Assembly: GCA_027922465.2 (NCBI GenBank)
Contig: BQMF02000198.1
Span: 310,001 to 374,000 of the forward strand
Length of the DNA: 64,000 nt
DNA from: Turritopsis dohrnii
Taxonomy: Eukaryota; Cnidaria; Hydrozoa; Anthoathecata; Oceaniidae
Direction of reading: 5' to 3'
Shown: positions 33,105 through 45,600 of the stretch, piece after piece
How the letters are laid out: each line of letters begins with the position of its first letter
How positions within the stretch are numbered: position 1 is the first letter of the stretch
Program-made: the position numbers and the translations under genes
The notes under the pieces: model-generated
The model's database searches: none
What the model was told of the DNA's origin: nothing
The model's input: the letters and a program-made list of their open reading frames with translations, nothing else

Positions 33105-35198
33105 GGGGAAAGTATTTTTTTTAGTCTGGTTCCTTTGGAAACTATTTTTTAAAGCCTAGTGATCTAGTTGATTCTTTCATAAGCATTAACTTGTCGACAC
33201 TTCTTCCTGTCTGCTTGATCTTAAAGGCGTTGATACCATGGGCGTTAGATCAGCTTTTGATTCGTCATTGTATCGCCATCAACGGGCGGTGGAATTGAAA
33301 AGGACAACAAGGTTGTTAAATACACGCCAACATGATACCGAGTGATTTTATGACGAAATTTCAATTCGAAATTTTTTTTTTTTTTTGTTTTCTTTTTATG
33401 ATAGATTTATTGATGACAAAATGGAGTCCAAAAGATGCTATTTAAAGTTATTTGATTTATATATGTTTTTATACGCAACACTCTATCGAGAGATAATGAA
33501 AAATCCAGGAAAAATACATTGCTCCTTACAGCACACTTGACAGGAGGGAGTACAGAATACGATAGCTACATGAGTGATTTAATTCATACAATATTTAGAG
33601 GAAGATATGACTTTTTGTGTGTGGCTTTTCGAGTCAACTGATGTTCCACAGTTTTTATTAACTTGTTGCTTCAAGTATTAGGGAGATCATAAAAATCTTC
33701 AAACTTCTCCATAACTGGCAGTTCCCCTTTTCTATTATCTCTACAATAAACCGTACAACTACCACTACAACAAAAGATCAGTGTTTCAGTCGAAGAATGA
33801 AACAGTTTTGAAAACGAGACTTATATTCTTTATGTCGCTGGAAGAAATCTTTAAATGAATGACAAGTCCATTTCCGTTTTGAGACCATCAGCAAGAAATG
33901 GTAAAGCCCTTGAACAATTCGTTTTAGATAATTGAATTATTTTGGCTTATGTCTCGATCAATCAAATGCTCTTGTAAGAGTTTGCAAGGGAGCGTTTGAC
34001 AGTATTAAGACAAACTAGCTTCCATGAAAATTCGTGTTAGCCTTGTGGTTGTTGTATGTTGTTTTTGTAGGACCTGCCAACTCGAAACACATTTGAACGA
34101 TTTTGTACAAACTCTGAGTTGTGCATGTTTTACATTCCCCTTCCAATTTGTCGAAAAACACTGCGGGAGAGTACTTGTTTTATAGAAAGGTTCAAACATA
34201 CACTTCTTCTATGAAAATGTACTTCATCCCAGTGACTTTTAACGATTTTGCCCACTGGCTCCCGTCTTTCTGTCTTATTTATTTATTTTTTGTCTGTATA
34301 TTATGCTGCAAAATATTTCATTAGAATCTCTTTTTATATTTTCGACTAGTGTTTTTTATAGTTTGTTTTTTAGTTTCCCGACAGCGACATTGATACCCAT
34401 ATTATTTTATTGTTATTTTATTCATATTATATGATCTGTTTAAATTGGGTTGTTATCAATGAGGGAGGATCACTTTACGCCCACATTTGATTTATGGAGG
34501 GCGCAACATTACTTCATACATTCCACTAGAGACACCCTTTAGACTTGAATATCGCTCTTCAGTGTAGTGCTAAGTTGCGTGAACAATCCATACTGTTACA
34601 TTCACAGGTATGACTCGACCCACCTTTGTCCCCAGACTTTACGATGTAAATAACGACATCCTAGGTAAAAAGGTGAGTTCGACCAGGTGTTGCGCCTTGA
34701 CCACAACGCCACTGGTCAGTGTATTGAAGTGGAAAAGAAATTGACAATATGGAATAAACTTTGTGCTAATGTCACATAAAAAGAAAACTCCAGGATAACG
34801 TTTTATTGTTCTGGAATCAACGATGGTTGTACATGTTAAAATATAAAGTTCTATTAAAAGCTATACAAAATTCGGTCATAAAATCGACCACCTTCATGCT
34901 CAGACTTGCTCTCCTGGACTTTATTTCCAACCATCCCATTGTTATTAAAAGTCTGGGAAAGAAGTATGATAGATTGAAAAAAAAAATTCATACATAGTTT
35001 TTCGACATACTAAAGATATGTTTGGAAAAGAAATGCTAATCTCGATCCAATCTCGATAATTGAACGATACACTTCGATTATCGTATTTGTTAGGTAGTGT
35101 TAAGAATCTGGCAAAGACAAACATTGTCATAATAAAAAAAACCTTCTAACTATCGCATAATTCCATAATTTCACCGATCGCCTCTCATAACCGATTCC
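33105..35198. other. Spacer between the FN3/LDLa gene and the collagen IV gene
   Basis: The two genes converge here. No gene is seen. It holds one MITE copy (34143-34259) and a poly-T run near 33370; the rest is AT-rich unique sequence. Confidence 0.6.
34143..34259. mobile_element. Foldback MITE family, copy 5
   Basis: Left arm TTTGTCGAAAAACACTGCGG and right arm CCCAGTGACTTTTAACGATT followed by TTGCCCACTGG. The spacing and arms match the other copies. Confidence 0.75.
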
Positions 35199-35204
35199 TT
35201 TATT
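35199..35204 (-). terminator. AATAAA polyadenylation signal, collagen IV gene
   Basis: TTTATT on the plus strand reads AATAAA on the coding strand, 214 bases after the collagen IV stop. Confidence 0.45.
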
Positions 35205-35417
35205 TAAACTTCTACGTTCGGTGGAATATCACTTATATTTCTCACATAGAAGACATCACACAAGTAATTTGAAGTGTTTGTTTTCATTCAGTCAAATATA
35301 CACAAATCAAGTGCTGCAGTGAACATTTTTCTACTTAAGTTCTTGGCCACCATACAAAATAATTAATATCTTGTATCGATTTGCTTGCTCACTGCTTGTG
35401 GTGTACATTTTTTTAGT

Positions 35418-36643
35418 TTATGGATCGGGAGTGTTACTATCTCCACCGGTATTTTTAAGGCACACAGCACATCTACTAACGCGTTTACGCAATTGTCCAG
35501 ATTTTATTGTTTCAGGTTGAGGTACCTGGAATTGACTTTGTTCATCGATTGTCGAAAGCCAGAAACTCAATGTGGGTCCATAATACCAACAGGTGCCACG
35601 TCCGTGACATTCAATGAAAGGATTGACGCGGAAATCTTGAAGACACGAGCCTGAGGATGCCAACATTTGTCCAGCTCCTTCGGCACCGGCGCTGTTGTAC
35701 TATGGAGAGAAGAGAAATTGGATTTACTTACTACTGCACTTAGATAAACTGAACATGAGTTTATAGATGTGATTCTGCTATTTGTGTGAAGTAGCCAATG
35801 TAATTGATATACAGACATCAAATAGTTTATTCATCAGACAAGTATTATGATAAAGCCTATGACTTGAAGAATCCCGTATTAAACAGTATGGTGAAGAACA
35901 CTTACCATCAAGAAACTCCAGCCGTTCCACAGGTTGGACCATCCACTAGGACAGCTTGGAATTATGTCACTTTGACTATGAACTGCAAGCACATTAGCCG
36001 GGGCTTCGCACACCACACATCTAAAGGAAGATAGAAACATAAGAAAACATGCATTCAAAGTTTTTTTTTCGAAAGAACACTGTAATGACTGGAAATATTC
36101 TTATTTCAATTTTACCTGGATATGTAAGGCTCTACTTCACTTCCGGAAGCTGCTCTCATCATGTTCACTGGTTCTTCAGTACTTAACCAGAAAGAGTAAT
36201 CATTCCTTGATGCAACTGTGCATTGATTCTGTAAATCACAGAACATAAACGGCATGGTACTGAACCGTGTCAAACATGAGCCAGGTTTACCAAGATCTTG
36301 CCCAAAAGCACGTTCGTTTCCTTGTGCATATAAGAAACTGTAGCCTTCCCATAATTTAGCCATAGCATTTGGACATTGAGGAATCTAAAACAGTAATAAT
36401 AGAAATTAAATAGCAAAACAACACAGAACCATGAGTCACCAAACACAATGCAAATCCCGTCGTCAATATGGTACGAATGGATAAGATTTCATACATCTGT
36501 AGATTGACTGTGCTTGACAAGGTAAAAACCAAAGTCAGCCGATCCACTTCTTCCAGGAGGACCAACACTTCCTGGGTCTCCGATTGGTCCAGCAGCTCCT
36601 TGAGGTCCAGGTGGACCGTCGCGACCTCGTGGTCCGTCATCAC
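35418..36643 (-). CDS. Collagen IV NC1 domain (last four exons)
   Basis: Exons 36643-36495, 36384-36116, 36020-35906 and 35699-35418. The helix ends with GPPGRSG and NC1 begins [13 protein letters not shown]. Repeat 1 has the hallmark stretches [24 protein letters not shown] and [10 protein letters not shown]; repeat 2 has [25 protein letters not shown] and [11 protein letters not shown]. These are unmistakable C4 repeats, with cysteine positions as in other alpha(IV) chains. NC1 selects and trimerises chains and links trimers tail to tail. Confidence 0.97.
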
Positions 36644-39600
36644 CTATAATACAAATGGATTTCAATGCAAACTCATCCCATGCACTTAGATGTTTCAAAA
36701 TAGGAGCAAACGCAAAACTTTAGGTAATGAAGCTTACCATTGACTCCATTAGCACCAAACTGTCCTTTTTCTCCTTGGTTCCCTCTTGGTCCTTCTTCAC
36801 CTGGACTTCCCTTTGCACCATCAGGTCCTGGTGGCCCATCGTCACCAACTGGACCTTGCGGACCTCTAGCACCCTTTTCTCCTTTTTCACCTATTTATTA
36901 AAAAATGTATGTACAAATACACGTACACACAAACGGCAAACGATTGGGTGAAGCGTATTCATCCAATGTGGAAAAGCTTGAATATGAACTCACCAGTTCC
37001 TTCTGCTGGATCTCCTTTTGGACCAGGTGGACCTTCCCTACCAGGTTCTCCTACTTGACCGGGCGGTCCTGAACTGCCCTGATCTCCCTTTCGACCTTCA
37101 TCTCCTTTTGGACCGTCTTCACCTCGTAGACCAAATGCCCCTTCAGGTCCTGGAGCTCCCCTATCACCTTTATCACCAGTTGGACCTGGCGATACCTGTC
37201 CTCTATCTCCTGGTGGGCCTCTAGGTCCATCCTGTCCTTTCAAACCTTTCACTCCACGATCACCTTTTTCACCTCGTGATGACGGACAAGGTGGACCAAT
37301 AGGACCTAACGGACCTCTATCGCCTTTAGATCCTTTGTCTCCAGTTTGTCCAATAGTTCCTTCTGGGCCTCTGGGACCTTGTGCACCTGGCTCTCCATCT
37401 CTACCTGGTGGACCAAGTTCACCTTTGTCACCGACTATACCCGGTGAACCTGCTGGTCCCCTCTCTCCTTTCAAACCAGGTTCTCCAGATGTTCCATCAC
37501 GACCACGATCTCCTTTGCTACCTTTTGGTCCTATATCTCCCTTCTCACCTATAGATCAAAACGAATAATATATCTTATTGATGAAATCACAATATAAAAC
37601 CATAGGTTTGGTATTTTTTATCACATAGAATATCAACTGTTTGTATCTTACCATCCTCACCAATGTTGCCAATCACACCTGTATCTCCACGGTCACCTTT
37701 TGATCCGGTTGCTCCTCTATCACCCTGATCTCCTGGCTCTCCGGGATTTCCTATTTTGATATCCCCTATATTTTCTGTACCTTTAAGAATGTAGTCTTGA
37801 CCAGGAGGTCCTTGAGGTCCAGTTGGTCCGGGTGGCCCTTAAGCCAAAAAGAATTATCATTGAAACTTCAAACATCATTTAATCTGATTATTAATCTTAA
37901 TTAACTTCAATCCTACCTCGCAGCCCTTCGTTTCCCTTCAGGACAGGCCCTCGCGAACCTTTGGATCCAACTGGACCGCGATCTCCTTTCTCTCCTTTCG
38001 CTCCAAGAATTCCAGTATCACCTTTAGGTCCAGGTGGACCAGTAGGTCCTGGAGGACCTTCTAAACCTTGTTCACCAGAATCACCAATTGATCCTTTTTC
38101 CCCTGGATCTCCTTGAGGGCCACGAACACCTTCGGGGCCAAAAGCTCCATCTCGTCCTGTTGATCCTCTTTCACCCTTTTGACCTATTCAAACAATAATT
38201 GACTATTGTAAGAAATAACATCCACTTAGTGGAATGGAAAGATATGCAAAATCACGTTAGTAACCTTTTGATCCTGTGGGACCTGGATTTCCTCTATCAC
38301 CGGGAACACCTTTTTCACTTCCTTGACCAGGTTCGCCTTTGTCTCCACGTGGACCCTGTATACCTTCATCTCCGTCACGGCCAGGTTCACCTTTAGATCC
38401 GGGATCTCCACGTGAGCCCTTCGGACCTTGTACGTTACTGGAAGCACCTTGCGGGCCACGAGGACCAGATGATCCCTTATCACCTTTCTGCCCATTGTAT
38501 CCAGGTACTCCTCTATCACCTTTCGCGCCATCATCTCCTCTTGGACCTAAGAAACAACAAAGTATAATACCATACTGTCATAGTATAAAAACCAACAAGA
38601 AGAAAGGAATTGGAAATTAATGATAAACAAACCTGTTAATCCCGGTGGACCAACCACACCATCTTCTCCAGGTGGACCTGCCTTTCCAGGTACTCCATTT
38701 CGACCATCCGTTCCTGGTGGACCAGTATCTCCTTTATATCCAGGTCGCCCGGGCTCTCCCCTCCCTCCATCTTCACCTGGCTGACCCTTTTCACCTTTTG
38801 GACCAGTTATACTGTTACCTCGATCACCTTTATCACCACGATCGCCTACAATACCCTCACCATCTTTTCCATCATCTCCATCCCTTCCTGGTTCCCCTCG
38901 TACACCTTGTGGACCAGGTGGACCTCTTTCACCTTTGGTTGCATCACCAGGTTCACCTTTCTTACCTCTTGGTCCATCTTCACCTTGAGGACCATCCCTA
39001 CCTGCACATATTTAAACAAAATATTGTGTTTAAATAGCTGTTATACTTTTCCATTTTTCTAAACAATCGAGGTTAACAATCTATTTTACTTACCTAAAGG
39101 ACCTTTTTCACCTTTAATTCCGCTTTCTCCTGGTGGACCACGCTCTCCTCTTTCTCCATCTCGGCCTGGATCTCCTTTTGGAGCAGATGATCCTGGAGGT
39201 CCATCCTCACCTCTTTGTCCAGGTTTTCCAGCTTCTCCCTTTTCACCTTTAATTGGCCCTGGAGATCCTCTCGGTCCGGTTTGACCTTTAGCTCCGCGTT
39301 CTCCTTTGTCACCATTCTTGCCATCAGCACCTACACCAATGAAGAATGAATAATTATGGAGAGAGTTACATTTTGATGACTAAGGGAGTATATTAATATA
39401 CTCACCAACTTCTCCCTTTTGTCCTCGATCTCCTTTAAGACCTCTTTCTCCTAGGTCACCTTTATCACCATTACCAGGTTCACCACGTTGTCCATCTTCA
39501 CCTCTTAAACCTTTTGGTCCTTCGTTGCCAGACGGACCTTGGGGGCCCTGTGGTCCCGGTGGGCCTTGATTTCCTTTTGGACCCCGTTCACCTTTCAATG

Positions 39601-42600
39601 CATCAGGAAAAGGTTCTCCCTTAAGACCTTTCTGTCCTTGGGGACCTTGGAAACCCCTAGGTCCTTGTGGACCCTCAGGGCCTGTATCACCTTTAAATCC
39701 TCTAACACCGACACCTTTTTCTCCCTTTTCACCCTTGGCACCATTAACTCCATCAACACCATTGCGACCAGGTGCTCCATTATCACCACGCTCACCCTAA
39801 AACCAAGTATTTAAAACTTAGCTTCAAATGGATGGAATTTATTGAGCAGTCATAAAACGGACAATTCTAAAGCATACCGTTAGTCCATCAGCACCTGGTT
39901 TTCCTTGAGCTCCAGGATCGCCACGTTCACCTTGATCACCGCGGTAACCAATGGCACCTTCTTCTCCTGGTTTTCCATCGCTTCCTCTTTCTCCGCGAGG
40001 GCCTTGCACTGGAATATCTCTGCCTGCAATACCTTTCGGACCAGCGGGTCCTCTTTCTCCTTTCTCCCCATTTTCACCCTAGAAAATATACAATTTAAAA
40101 CTATTGAATATTTTAAGAACTTTGAAATTCTTATAGAGTCACTATAAATATGATATCATCTAATTTTTACCTGAGCACCTTGAGGCCCTCGCTCACCAGG
40201 ATCACCTTGTATTCCTCGAACTCCAGGCCCACCAGTAGCTCCTTTATCTCCTTGTTTACCATTGCCTCCATCAAGACCTCCCTGGCCTTTCAAACCTTTC
40301 TCTCCCCTAGGACCAGGCGGACATGAAGTACAAGGTGCACCTTTTTCACCTCTTGGTCCAGGTTTTCCTTGTGGTCCTTCAACTCCAGGTAAACCGGGTG
40401 GTCCATTTTCACCAGGCTTTCCAGGCAAAATTTCCTTACCAGTACTAGGGTCAGTTATTTTTCCTGGTGGACCCCGAGGCCCAGGAAAACCTCTTGCACC
40501 CTCTGCACCAGGTGGTCCACGGGGACCTGTGTCACCATCCATACCATCTTCTCCACGTAAGCTGATACCAGGATTTCCAGGAACACCTTTTTCGCCAAGG
40601 TCTCCTTTATCTCCGGGTGGTCCAGGTGGACCTTTCATACCAGGTTCACCTGGCTTTCCATTTTCCCCAACCGGACCAGCTGGCCCTGGTTCTCCACGAT
40701 CACCTTGTGGGCCTAATGGACCAGGAGGTCCATCACTACCAGTGGGACCTGGTGGACCTTGACGACCTTGTTGCCCATCATTACCAATTTGTCCAACTTG
40801 TCCTTTCTCTCCACTTTCTCCAGGCGGGCCTTGAATACTTTCTCCTCTTTCACCTTTTGTGCCATCACTTCCATCTGCGCCTCTGCTACCCTTCTCACCC
40901 TTCTCACCAGAAGGACCATCTTTTCCATCAGGACCTCTTTCGCCTCTTTCACCACGATTACCACTTGAACCAGAGGAACCTTTAATTCCAGCAGAACCCT
41001 AACAAAGACGAATAAAAACTAAATTTGTTTGCAATTCCTTTATTGTCATTCAATCGTTTCGAAACACTTACAGGTGGTCCAGCCGCACCAGCCTCTCCTT
41101 TATCACCTTTTGTTCCTGGTTCACCAGTTGGTCCAGGTGGTCCTGGATCCCCCGGTTGTCCCGGTTCACCATCTTTACCATCTTTTCCATCTTTGCCACG
41201 CTCACCTTCCGGTCCAATAATTGCTGTGACGTTCTTTCCAGCTGATCCTTCCCCAACGGATATGCACGACTTACCAGGCGGACCTTGTGGTCCACTTGAG
41301 CCCTTTTCACCTTTCTCTCCAATAATTGTGACATTAGATACACCTGGTTCACCTTTTTGACCTCTTGCTCCTCTTATACCCTAAAATTGAACAGAAACGT
41401 CATGCAATATACTCTTCATATCTGTGCCAGGACATCTGAAATGAATTATTTGTAAACTATTGATTACATTTTGTCCAGGTCGACCAGGTTCACCTTTAAG
41501 ACCAGCATTACCAGGATCACCTCGTTCACCCTTAATAAAGCAAGTAGAATGCACAGTTAGTAAAAATGAAAATTATAATTGGAAAGTCTTTCTCTTACTT
41601 GTTAGCATACCTGATCTCCATTTCTTCCAGGTTCACCTTTTGAACCTTTAAGTTTTGTGGCTGTACTATCTCCTGGTTCTCCTGGAGGTCCTGGAGGTCC
41701 TGTTAGACCCTGTCAAAATAAAAAAAAAAAAAATGAAAAATGAAAATCTATGCAGTAGAAGAATGATTACATCTAATAGATCACAGCACTTACCAAATCT
41801 CCACGGACACCATTCTGTCCACGTGGCCCAGACGGTCCGCGATCTCCCTAAACAAAAGTTGGCACAATTTGAATAAATACACATTTCCGTCAGATCATTG
41901 AAAAGGTTTAGATTGAAAACAATAAATGTATTTACCTTTGTCCCATTACAACCAGGCAAACCTGCTTCTCCTTGTCTGCCTTCATCACCTGGGGAACCCT
42001 GAATGTAGAATAAAGTTGAACTCCATAAACATTTTTCAAAAAAGGCAATTTCTTGTTATGTTCATTTTTAATGATATAATATGAAAACAACTTTGAAATC
42101 AATAAACCTACATGTCTTCCTGGTGTCCCAGGCAACCCAGGTGGCCCAACTTTTCCCTGTAGGCAGAAAAATAAAGAATTTTTAAATACACACAAAATTA
42201 GGGTTACTCTACATGTTATATAAATCGATTTTTGTGACTCAATTTTCACGATTTCGTTTTTTTCAACTCACTCGTTGTCCAGGTTCTCCTTGCATTCCAT
42301 TTTGTCCTGCACTCCCTTTTAATCCAGGAGTGCCAATTGGTCCTTCAGGTCCAGGGAATCCCTAAAAATGTTTTGTTAAAGATATGAACTTTTACACATT
42401 CACTCATTTTGAGCATATTAACTACCTATTCAAATGGTATTAGACTTACTGGTAACCCAGGTGGCCCTCTGTATCCAGGTGATCCTACAGATCCCTAATC
42501 GATAAAAAGATTTGCTTTTTAAAACTATTGCAAAGATCATACCTATTGTTTGGAAACAAAACATCATTTTCAATTCTGTAATCAATCGATAATGCACTAA

Positions 42601-45600
42601 CCCGATCTCCTTTCTTTCCAACGCACAAATTACTGCATGGAGAGCAAGATCCACCACACTATAAAAAATGAAATTAAAATCTTCGGATTAAAAGTGTCTT
42701 AGAAGAGCAATATCACTTTTCCGTTCTCTTCTATGAGATAAAAACCTTTAAAGCAATTAATTACACATCAAATATTCATGCAAACGTGAAAGAATTTGTT
42801 GATAGAAAACAAATAAAACTATTAAACTGATTCTTGTTTAGCCTGTCTTCTAATAAACGCCGCTTTTCAAGATGCGGCGTTTATTAGAGGGCGGCGTTGA
42901 TTACGCATGTTCGGCTAAAAGTGTGGCGTTTAATAGAGGGCGGGGTTTATTAGAGGAAATGCAGAATCCATTATTAATTAGAAATATTAATCTAACCTGT
43001 ATAATCAATTTATTAAAATACAAAATGGATGAATGTTTCAATGTGAAAGTGGTAGAAACTTTTGTTCTAACATCGAACATCGTAGAGGTCAGTTTAGCAT
43101 ACTGTCCAGATAACTAACGTTGAACGAAAAAAATAGTGCGCTATTTCTTTTTACAAGTTTTTTGTTCGTGATAACGAGATTATGCATTATGTCAATATCT
43201 CGATATGATTGAGAGTTCGTATAGCACACAGGCGTTTAAAATAGGTAAGGTAATCTTTGTTGCGTATGGTTTTAGGCTTAGTTCATACGGCGAATTGGAT
43301 GTAATATAAGTTCCATATAACTTTTCATATAAAATTTAAACCTCAAACTTTTGAATTCATTACTGTTATATAAATGCTCAACGGTGGAGGGTTAAAGCAA
43401 CCACAGAGAGCGGATCCGGTTGAATTTGCGTCGTGCAGTTTCAAAATCAAGGAATGAAACATACACTCTTCAATTATTTAGGATTCCCTGTCAATGATAT
43501 GTTTGTTTTTTCTTTCGGTCCTTTTCAACGAAAACCCTTTTCTTTGCACAGTACATTGCTGTCTTTTATGTTATTTAATCTATCATCCTAGTAGTCAAAT
43601 ACAAACAAAAAAGGAAAACCCCAAATTCTATTTGTCAATCTTGTTCCCAGAGCTTTTTTTTGATGTTTGCCAGAAGACCTGAGAACGAGATATGTTTGAT
43701 TAGACAAGAAGAAAGAAACAGAATACACTTGTGATTATAATATGAAGCAGACAATGCGTTTGTGTTTGCCGTTTCATGTGTTCTGTTATCAATCAAGACA
43801 CAAGACATGAGAGTAAACAAGGATTGAAAATAACACCCTTTCGTCCGCAAAGACCGAGGCTGCACGACACGTTGTGGAAATTTTCTTCTTCCCCCGAGCA
43901 TGCGCGTTTCAAGTATGACTCATATTTCCACAAAAGAATAGGGTGGCCACAAAACAATCTATTGGCCATCAAAGTTATAAAGATGAGAGCGCGTTAAGTA
44001 TCATCACTGTGATGTAAAAAGATCCCCTTCTGCTTTTACTTATAAAGTTTTTGTGAAGGCAATAAAAAGTCCCAGAAACAATTTTTTTGTTCTTGCAAAG
44101 CTGATACCCTGTGTGTAAATTCGTTGAAAAATCCCTGCGAAGAAGTCTATTTCTATAGAAATATACACGCCATTGCAATAAAACTGCTCTTCATCGCAGT
44201 GACTTTTTGACGATTCACTGGGTACTAGTGGTGTTTAGGACCGACGATGTCAATGCACACAAAGAACGTTTTATAACAAATGAATTTTGAAATAAAATGA
44301 CGGATTTTAATCGTCAAAAAAAAGTAATCGTGTCAACGAGCCTAATATCTTTCTAGTCGATGAACAAACAGTAACACACATAGATTCTGGTTTCGCACTT
44401 TCTAGTCGTCACAATTAGTAAAAAATGTCGGACAACGAAAAAATTTGTCGGAAATTCAGTAATGTCGTCACGGACAACATTGTCATGTCATTGACCGCAA
44501 AGAAAACCCTCTCATGACAAAATTTTCACGCAAAAGAAGACGTTTGAATGAAAGTTTTCAACATCTGCCACCCAAACGTGACCATGGAATTAGTATTTTT
44601 GACTTCTAAATAGTTCCATCTGCAATGATTATCGTATTAATACCGCAAAGATCTCATTGGAATCGCTCGTGATCACGCGATGTCCAGAAATCTTGTGAAC
44701 CTGTTTAGAAAAGTGAGCATTTGATTACGTAATGCCTCGCCCAATTCAAACTTCAAAAAGTTTTCACCGAAACGGTTGATGGATTGTAAGATAAACATGC
44801 CCAGAACATGTAGTTCAGCTGAATATTTCTCAACCCACAAACAGGAACTTCTTACGAGCTAGCTACTCGTGATTATTTGTTGTTGTTCCCACGACCATCA
44901 CTAGCAAAAACTAGTAATGCCTTTTTTTACAAGAGAAATCCATACTTGAAAATCTTTGGCCACCCTAGGTCTGTGGTTTCCAGGAAAATGTCAAAGTTTA
45001 CTACAAACGGACTCTCAATTAAAATCTTGGACAATCTTTAGGAAAGCAGCGGATTTTCATGCAAAGCGAAAAGGCTATTTCTTTTGATTGGTTGTTTGGT
45101 GCCAATGAAAAACAAAAAAAAAAAAACAAAAAAAAGAAAACGGGGAATGATTTCAACGTATTCGCTATCGGGTTTTGACGCAAACCGACTAAATGAATTC
45201 TCGCAAGAAAACTTCACTCATTGGGAAACTGGCTTTCGATCAATTAAATTTGTCGAACAAACTCTTTTTTCGGTGCACGTGAAGTTCAATCATCGCACGT
45301 TTCAGTATTTCACGAAATGGCGTTTTGTGCACAATAACTGGCGAGCTGCATCAACAGGTCTATCACATGTCTAACTTGTTTGATCTCAACAGTCAGGATG
45401 TATTTTTCCGTTGAATGCTTACCCTGATTACACGAGCACAAACATTGCCTCTAAAGTTTAGCTGAGTTAGGTATGTCTATAACGTGGATTCAACATAAGG
45501 AAAACTGGTTTTGTGTCAACGTAGGCGCCATTAACTGCACTTTCTTTGAACTAAAGCTAATAAAACAAATTGGAGCTTTTGTTTCACGTTTTTCAGCAAA

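Noticed and set aside
40262..40762. Plus-strand open frame rich in proline and glycine that looks like a collagen
   Set aside because: It is the complement of GGN/CCN codons in the minus-strand collagen IV exon 40171-40998. Similar false frames occur at 37335-37568 and 38339-38620. None has splice signals or a start on the plus strand.
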